A DNA stretch of 11,505 nucleotides from Cephalothrix spiralis. Its lineage: Eukaryota; Nemertea; Palaeonemertea; Archinemertea; Cephalotrichidae. Location of the stretch: positions 1-11,505 of the forward strand of contig JAUCNG010371927.1 in assembly GCA_032353305.1 (NCBI GenBank), in the 5' to 3' direction. This document shows, one piece after another, positions 7,391-11,505 of the stretch. How positions within the stretch are numbered: position 1 is the stretch's first letter; every line of letters begins with the position of its first letter. Under the pieces are notes generated by a model that was not told the origin of the DNA, did not search any database, and saw nothing but the letters and a program-made list of their open reading frames with translations. A program made the position numbers and the translations under genes.

Positions 7391-7424
7391 TTTTACAAAA
7401 ATTAAAAATATTGACTTTGTAAAA
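7391..7424. repeat. Perfect 9-base hairpin
   Basis: TTTTACAAA at 7391-7399 and TTTGTAAAA at 7416-7424, with a 16-base AT-rich loop. One of several perfect hairpins in 7116-7614. Confidence 0.5.
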
Positions 7425-7446
7425 TGATGAATAGTTTTCATAATAG

Positions 7447-7520
7447 ATGCCATCATATTTTCTCTAGAAAGTAATGGCATGGGGAATAAAAAAAGTCACG
7501 GTATTTGGATTTTATTCCCC
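7447..7520. repeat. Two back-to-back perfect hairpins
   Basis: The first hairpin is ATGCCAT (7447-7453) with ATGGCAT (7474-7480), 20-base loop. The second starts on the next base: GGGGAATAAAA (7481-7491) with TTTTATTCCCC (7510-7520), 18-base loop. The two abut with no spacer and end 9 bases before the MITE-like element at 7530. Confidence 0.7.
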
Positions 7521-7529
7521 TTTGTCCGA

Positions 7530-7776
7530 GGCCTCTCTTTTTAAATTACTTGGTTTACGGACAAAGTATAATTTGACCTATTTCAAGTGCATATAGTCAG
7601 ACTATAGGTACTTGCCTATTTCTATAATAAAATTTTATTTTCTTTCAAACCGACTTTTTTTCAATCAGTCCGTCGTCGGGCGCATTAAAAAAATAATGAT
7701 GAACTTTTTATTATTCGCATTTTTCGGAAAATTGCATCGCCGCTGTCCGTAAACCATGTAAGCAATTAAAACAAGC
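7530..7776. mobile_element. MITE-like family E, copy 1
   Basis: Inverted termini: TTAAATTACTTGGTTTACGG at 7541-7560, preceded by GGCCTCTCTT, against the reverse complement of TGTCCGTAAACCA (7744-7756) and AATTAAAACAAGC (7764-7776). A second copy with the same ends is at 9333-9615. Near the left arm an inner hairpin has 15-base arms with a 1-base spacer, 13 of 15 paired (7584-7598 and 7600-7614). Both copies contain a CGTCGTCGG-type motif next to a homopolymer run. No transposase and no clear target duplication. Confidence 0.65.
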
Positions 7777-8131
7777 AGGATGGTGCATCCTCGTTCCCAC
7801 GGTATTATATCATATTCACAAAGACCCTTGCATAATCGACAATAAATCCATCGTTTAATAGCGAACCAAACATTTAGTAGTCTTACATCACGCACAATAA
7901 TATAGAGCTTCTTTGTTGGCTATATTATACCCATGCGAAAGTCTTCAACTTTCCGCTAAGGTGCAAACACATCTAAGACCTAATTCACCATTGGACTGTA
8001 ACATTACAAACAAAACCATGATAGCATAATAAATTTATGTTTTAGGCATTTTTTCATGTTTTTAGATTTCATGTAACTCAATTATGAAATAGTTCACACG
8101 AAAAAAACTGAAATATTTGACCGGTTTTAAG
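7777..8131. other. Non-coding stretch before the exon candidate
   Basis: No gene was seen. TGCATCCTCGTTCCC at 7784-7798 is the reverse complement, at 14 of 15 bases, of the inner terminus of the 2431-2566 element. The remainder is AT-rich. Confidence 0.4.
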
Positions 8132-8264
8132 ACCATGTTAAAACAGTCACATGAGTCGTTTAACCAAACAGTGGCCCCATATCTTTTTCAAATTCATTCG
8201 AAGAAATTCGTAATGGATTTTGTCAGAGCGTTAGCCAAGCAGCTGCAGGGTGACGCTCTGACAG
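8132..8264 (+). CDS. Candidate coding exon of an unidentified protein
   Basis: This is the only stretch that looks possibly coding. The frame begins ACC ATG at 8132 and stays open through 44 codons, including APYLFQIHSKKFVMDFVRAL. It is preceded by a pyrimidine-containing acceptor-like CGGTTTTAAG and ends at GACAG followed by GTGAGA, a strong donor match. The final codon is split after its first base (phase 1). G+C is 57 of 133 bases (43%), higher than the surroundings. ACC before ATG at 8135 would also suit a first exon. Past the donor the frame runs to a stop at 8327-8329 with a hydrophilic, less convincing sequence. No domain is recognised and no partner exon was found in the window. Chance is a serious alternative. 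Confidence 0.33.
8221..8263. repeat. 10-base perfect inverted repeat inside the exon candidate
   Basis: TGTCAGAGCG at 8221-8230 and CGCTCTGACA at 8254-8263 are exact reverse complements around a 23-base loop. The loop contains the palindrome GCAGCTGC at 8239-8246. The right arm ends one base before the exon's last G and two bases before the GT of the putative donor. Confidence 0.75.
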
Positions 8265-8748
8265 GTGAGAATGAGGATGGTGGGGAAAGAAGAAACAATT
8301 TGCATACTCAGACGCCTAGAGAAGTGTAGTGACCAAAACATAACTTTTTTTGCATAGTGTGGGTGTAAAAGTTAATTATTGCCACCTATTAGGGATAATA
8401 CGAAAATGAATTATGTAGATGGAGAATAACGAGTTTAGGATATAGTATACTTATCACGTATCTTGTGATCATAAAGTTCTATTCCGTGCTTTGAGTGCTA
8501 AAAATTTGTCTTGATTAATTACAATATTAGTTAATTGCAGTCATTACTTAAAAAAGTCGATTAGAAGTGATTTACATATTTATTCGATCAAATTAAGTCC
8601 AATAAATGAAAAGGAAATCATGGAATAAGTGTTCGTGTTAGATTTGATTATAACTGCGCTTCTAGTGGTGCCTGGGATTTCATAATATTCGGACGGTACC
8701 GTAGGTCGGTAGGGTGGCCAAGTGTTTTACTTGTTCTACGTCGTCATA
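8265..8748. other. Non-coding stretch after the exon candidate
   Basis: No gene or recognised repeat. If the exon is real this is intron sequence. ACGGTACCGT near 8693-8702 is a 10-base palindrome. Confidence 0.4.
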
Positions 8749-8756
8749 TGACGTCA
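8749..8756. promoter_or_regulatory. CRE-like TGACGTCA octamer
   Basis: Second perfect CREB/ATF-type octamer, after TCGTCATA. As with the one at 3971, no promoter is visible nearby. Confidence 0.3.
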
Positions 8757-8775
8757 TAAATCAGCTATACACTAG

Positions 8776-8810
8776 AAGATGCTATAGGACTAGTTCCTAG
8801 GTTGCATCTT
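8776..8810. repeat. Imperfect two-part hairpin
   Basis: AAGATGC (8776-8782) pairs with GCATCTT (8804-8810). Inside, TAGGA pairs with TCCTA across an asymmetric internal loop. Too short for a typical microRNA precursor. Confidence 0.45.
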
Positions 8811-8871
8811 GGTGGTTAAATACATGGAATTAGACTCTGTCCATCCACTTCGGGGGTTAACCCATCTTTTA

Positions 8872-9250
8872 CGATTCATCATAATCTCTACGTACCCTTG
8901 GTTTAGAAACTTTACTTGGACTACATTCTTGCTTAAAAGGCAGAATTGATTTTATTTAGAAGAAAAAAAATATTTCTTGCTAGGATCCGAACCATCGACC
9001 CTTGGTTTCGCAATCTATCACCTTATCCTCAATCCCTGTTGATTTGAATGAAATAATTCAATTGCTTGACGCTATTACTCGTGGCCTAACATGCGCATTG
9101 TAATTGTTTTGGATTGTATCGAATGTAAACCAAAGATTGTAAACTACGCTGTGATTGGCTTATTCAGCGATATTGCTTCAGCATATCAATGTTAAAACAG
9201 GAACATAGCTATTTATTAGCGACAACAAGTTCAAAAATAAACGCTCTGCG
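8872..9250 (-). mobile_element. tRNA-derived SINE-like repeat, copy 2
   Basis: Longer and better preserved than the copy at 3037-3335. On the minus strand GGTTCGGATCC at 8983-8993 matches the polymerase III B-box except at one base. Upstream, TTGAGGATAAGGTGATAGAT at about 9014-9033 matches the tRNA-Ser/Leu D-arm to anticodon-stem region, followed by GCGAAACCAAGGGTCGAT. Further upstream on that strand are a GCCAATCACAGCG block (9148-9160 region) and ATATGCTGAAGC. An A/T-rich tail (TATTTTTTTTCTTC) follows the tRNA part. AACCAAGGGT occurs twice, 104 bases apart; in copy 1 its two occurrences are 94 bases apart. No protein is encoded. Confidence 0.68.
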
Positions 9251-9332
9251 AAGGCGAATGGGTTTGACCCCGCTCTTATAGGTTTAAAGAAAAGAGTCCG
9301 GGATATGGTGCCAGCAAAAATGGCATTGTCTA

Positions 9333-9615
9333 GGCCTTGCTAATGCTTGATTTACGGACCTCGCCGTTGAAAATTTCCTAAAAAGGGAAATAATAATTTA
9401 AAAAAAAATTGTGTTTTTAAAATAAATAAATGTTTGTTTGTTTTTTTTTACCGCCGACGGAATTCTCAGCCGTCGAATAGATAAAAAAAACGTGGGATGA
9501 AAAATTCTTAATTCAAATTTTTTTTTACCGACGACGAATTTTCCTTAACATTTTTTTATCGCGCCGGCGGGATTTTTGAAAATGTTGTCCGTAAACCAAG
9601 CAATTAAAAAAAGCC
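9333..9615. mobile_element. MITE-like family E, copy 2
   Basis: The left arm TAATGCTTGATTTACGGAC at 9341-9359 matches the reverse complement of 9587-9606 with one mismatch and one gap. Both ends are preceded by GGCCT or GGCTT in outward reading, as in copy 1. The interior holds three T-run plus CCGACGG modules. No transposase. Flanking target duplications could not be identified. Confidence 0.65.
9441..9577 (+). repeat. Triplicated T-run / CCGACGG module within family E copy 2
   Basis: A run of 7-9 T, then A[CT]CG, then a CGACGG-like block and an AATT or ATTTT block appears at about 9441-9464, 9518-9542 and 9551-9577. CCGTCGAATAGATAAAAAAAA at 9470-9490 resembles the same module inverted, and CGACGG/CCGTCG forms a local hairpin at 9455-9475. 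Confidence 0.55.
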
Positions 9616-10221
9616 GAAGCTGACGGCATGCATATACACGATACGATGCGCATGCAACTAGGTATGAGTTTATTTTTGAACATGACTTGATGATTTATTA
9701 CGTGAATGTATTTTAAGTTTTTCATCAAGAATTAAGCCATATAACGTTCATGACATTATCCCAATATAATTGTATTTTAAGTAGTAGTATATAGCAGAAT
9801 TTGGATTATTTTGTTTGCGTAATTAGGCATTGATAGGCATTCCTCCCCTCCTGTGTGATAATAATAATACATAATATGATTTAGATGGTGTTAAGTTGTT
9901 TAGAAGTAAGTGTAAATTGTTTGGTGTGTATTGATATGATGAATAATGTTGTTTCATCTTGGTTCTCTCTCGCATCCGTCAGCATTCGTGATATCAATTT
10001 GTAATCTGGCTGGTACATCGAGACTAGTATTCATGTTCTTAAAATTCCGACCGATATATTGGATTTAATAAAAGTTTAAAAAAATATATTTCAAAAGAAT
10101 TTTATATACATGTATGTGTTTTTTATATCAGCTTTTTGGAGGGACGTGGCGCTATAGGAGCATAGTTGAACAATATAGAGATAATCTATATAAAATTGTA
10201 CTCCAACTTCAGACACCGACT
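9616..10221. other. Long non-coding stretch
   Basis: No gene was seen. It has short AT-rich runs such as GATAATAATAATA near 9857. An AATAAA in TTTAATAAAAGTTTAAAAA near 10064-10082 could serve as a polyadenylation signal, but no upstream coding exon was found. Overlapping short frames on both strands at 10091-10366 are low-complexity. Confidence 0.4.
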
Positions 10222-10327
10222 GGGGTGGGTGTTTTCGAAGGTAGAAAAATTTGGTGGTTGTCCAGCAAAAATCCCCAAAAATTTGCATACGTACTCTAAT
10301 TTGGTGGGTGTCTGGCAAAAAATCCCC
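10222..10327 (+). repeat. G-rich short repeat, about 51-bp period
   Basis: GGGGTGGGTGTTTT at about 10222 is followed by two related units: AATTTGGTGGTTGTCCAGC then AAAAATCCCC, and about 50 bases on AATTTGGTGGGTGTCTGGC then AAAAAATCCCC. The GGTGGGTGT start recalls the arrays at 1319 and 1618. Confidence 0.6.
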
Positions 10328-10373
10328 CATATAGAGAACAAAAAATTACCACAGGCAACAAAATGATAAAGAC

Positions 10374-10411
10374 AAGCATAAATAAGCTTTCGGCTTTTAA
10401 GCCTTCTTCAG
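10374..10411 (-). other. Hammerhead-ribozyme-like motif, possibly from a Penelope-like element end
   Basis: On the minus strand CTGAAGA (10405-10411) fits the hammerhead core CUGANGA. A stem GGCTT-AA-AAGCC follows (with one unpaired A), then GAAA (10388-10391), then AAGC pairing with GCTT at 10374-10377. Hammerheads of this layout are known from Penelope-like retroelements. The expected pairing of stem I is weak and no reverse transcriptase remains nearby, so it may be only a decayed terminus or chance. Confidence 0.3.
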
Positions 10412-10416
10412 ATGCG

Positions 10417-10481
10417 TTTAATGTAATGTCAAATAGTATACGGTATTTTTAAACAACACCGTCCTTTTTAATGTAATGTCA
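10417..10481 (+). repeat. Pair of 15-base direct repeats
   Basis: TTTAATGTAATGTCA occurs exactly at 10417-10431 and 10467-10481, 50 bases apart. The segment starts 5 bases after the hammerhead-like motif and may be part of the same element. Confidence 0.65.
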
Positions 10482-10519
10482 CTTTATGGTGTCGGGAAGT
10501 GAAACAAGAAGCTCCAAAA

Positions 10520-10535
10520 GAGTTGATTTCAACTC
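10520..10535. repeat. GAGTTGA-TT-TCAACTC palindrome (left host unit)
   Basis: A perfect 7-base-arm palindrome, 14 bases before the TA that starts the element at 10552. Related palindromic units lie on the other side at 10978-11007 and 11024-11044, suggesting that the element landed inside an older array. Confidence 0.6.
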
Positions 10536-10551
10536 CATTTTATTTTGATTA

Positions 10552-10960
10552 CCGTAAAACCTTGAGTATAGTACGCACTTTTTTTCCGGATTCGGAGGGA
10601 TTTTGGAGCAAAAAGTCGGGGTGCGTATTATACTTGAGTACAAGATTTTTTGATTTTTTTCCAAACCTTGAATTTAAAAAATAAAAATTAATATAATTCC
10701 GACATAATATCGAAGGTGTTACAAACGTATTGTAAGCATGACTAAATTTATGTACATTATGTATTGTTTATTCACAAATGAACGACTTTATATGACTTTA
10801 CTATACAAATATGAGATTTTCTGGGAAATGATTTTCTCCAAGTTTGGGATGCGTATACTATACTCTAGTCCATATTTTTTTTGTTTTTTTCACCACATTT
10901 TGGCAAAAAGTTGGGGGTGCGTACTATACTTAGAGGCGTACTATACTGAAGGTTTTACGG
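10552..10960. mobile_element. 409-bp TA-flanked non-autonomous DNA transposon
   Basis: The left terminus CCGTAAAACCTTGAGTATAG plus TACGC (10552-10576) and the inverted right terminus (10936-10960) agree at 24 of 25 positions. Both sides are flanked by TA (10550-10551 and 10961-10962), the target duplication used by Tc1/mariner/pogo-type transposases. Inside, GGGTGCGTAYTATACTT-like motifs recur near 10619, 10847 and 10916, each with an adjoining T-rich tract, so the ends were built from short direct repeats. No transposase: the 110-codon frame at 10738-11070 crosses the right end and is not a gene. Confidence 0.85.
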
Positions 10961-10977
10961 TAGTTCCATTCAAAAAC

Positions 10978-11044
10978 GGAGTTGAAAATCAAATCCAAAT
11001 CAACTCCCATGTTTGTATTATCGATGGAGTTAAATCAGCTCCAT
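10978..11044. repeat. GGAGTT...AACTCC palindromic units (right host units)
   Basis: GGAGTTGA (10978-10985) and TCAACTCC (11000-11007) form a stem with a 14-base loop. ATGGAG (11024-11029) and CTCCAT (11039-11044) form a second. With 10520-10535 they make three related palindromes split by the 409-bp insertion. Confidence 0.55.
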
Positions 11045-11505
11045 TTCTTCTACTCCTGACACAGCCATAAAACTCTCCTCTATAAAGTTCTAAGTTCATA
11101 AGAAGCGTATATTTTACAGAGATTTTGTTTCTTAGAGTTCCGATCCGTTTCTGAAGTTACAGATCCAACTTCAAACCTATCAAACCGACCTTGGGAGCAA
11201 CAATTTTGTTTGGGTATCTTTGAAGTTCTACATTTTGCAACTCCTGAAGAATTTATCTTGAATCAAACCTCAACAGCCTTTTAATCAGTACCATTTACAT
11301 TAAAAAAGTAATTTCAACTTTAATCTTTTTATTTATCAGAAAAACCACATGAAAATCCTTGAAACACCACGATAATTATGTACCCTTTAGGTAAATTGGA
11401 TTTTAGTTTCTAAAATTACGATCCATTTACTGGCATTTAGCTAGTTTTAAGTGCAATGCCACCAGCATTCACCTACGTAGTGCAAAGTTATGCCTACATG
11501 TACGT
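11045..11505. other. Non-coding stretch to window end
   Basis: No gene was seen. AACTCC- and GAAGTT-like words recur loosely (near 11155-11260), perhaps degraded continuation of the palindromic host repeat. Confidence 0.35.

Noticed and set aside
8776-8810. microRNA precursor
   Set aside because: Stem is too short and interrupted; a precursor usually needs about 22 paired bases per arm.
8872-9045. Functional tRNA-Ser/Leu gene
   Set aside because: A- and B-box resemblance exists, but no closed acceptor stem is present, and a related sequence at 3037 shows it is a dispersed repeat.
10064-10082. Gene 3' end (AATAAA followed by A-rich sequence)
   Set aside because: AATAAA is common in AT-rich DNA, and no upstream coding exon or 3' splice site could be tied to it.
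10738-11070. 110-codon plus-strand open frame, the longest in the window
   Set aside because: It crosses the right end of the 409-bp transposon into unrelated flank and has no known motif, so it is a chance frame.

Overview
This window looks like non-coding, repeat-dominated nuclear DNA from an animal, most likely a marine invertebrate. It is AT-rich (about one third G+C by eye). No open reading frame over about 110 codons is present, and none reads as a known protein. There are no operons, ribosome binding sites, rRNA genes, intact tRNA genes or CRISPR arrays. What fills it is typical of metazoan intergenic or intronic DNA: small inverted-repeat elements, tRNA-derived SINE-like copies, short tandem arrays and many perfect hairpins. 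I cannot name the species. The marine-invertebrate suggestion rests on the general look of the repeats, such as GTGCGTAYTATACTT termini and GGGAACGAGG motifs, and is inference.

Layout. Positions 1-1240 hold the first copies of two dispersed direct repeats (1-58 and 255-314), a perfect hairpin and one copy of a G-rich repeat. Positions 1238-2078 form a foldback-like segment bounded by 24-base perfect inverted repeats; it encloses two short tandem arrays and a nested 111-bp inverted-repeat unit. Positions 2431-3335 hold a 136-bp MITE-like element, a near-perfect 18-base-arm hairpin and the first copy of a SINE-like repeat. From 3336 to about 5990 the sequence is mostly featureless, with a small terminal-inverted-repeat element at 4501-4607. 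Positions 6000-6630 contain a hairpin and a two-copy direct repeat.

Positions 6870-7776 are unusually rich in inverted repeats: a tRNA-derived fragment, four separate perfect hairpins, and copy 1 of a two-copy MITE-like family. Positions 8132-8264 contain the only stretch I would consider as a possible coding exon; it has splice-like borders and higher G+C, and ends in a 10-base-arm hairpin against its donor site. Positions 8872-9250 and 9333-9615 hold second copies of the SINE-like repeat and the MITE-like family. The last part (10222-11044) has a G-rich repeat, a hammerhead-like motif on the minus strand, and a clear 409-bp TA-flanked element with 24/25 matching terminal inverted repeats, inserted among palindromic GGAGTT/AACTCC units.

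I see no gene set working together. If the exon candidate is real, the window is mostly intron or flank of one host gene on the plus strand. All other entries are repeats whose family names would have to come from a database search. Repeat boundaries are approximate unless a perfect arm is stated.
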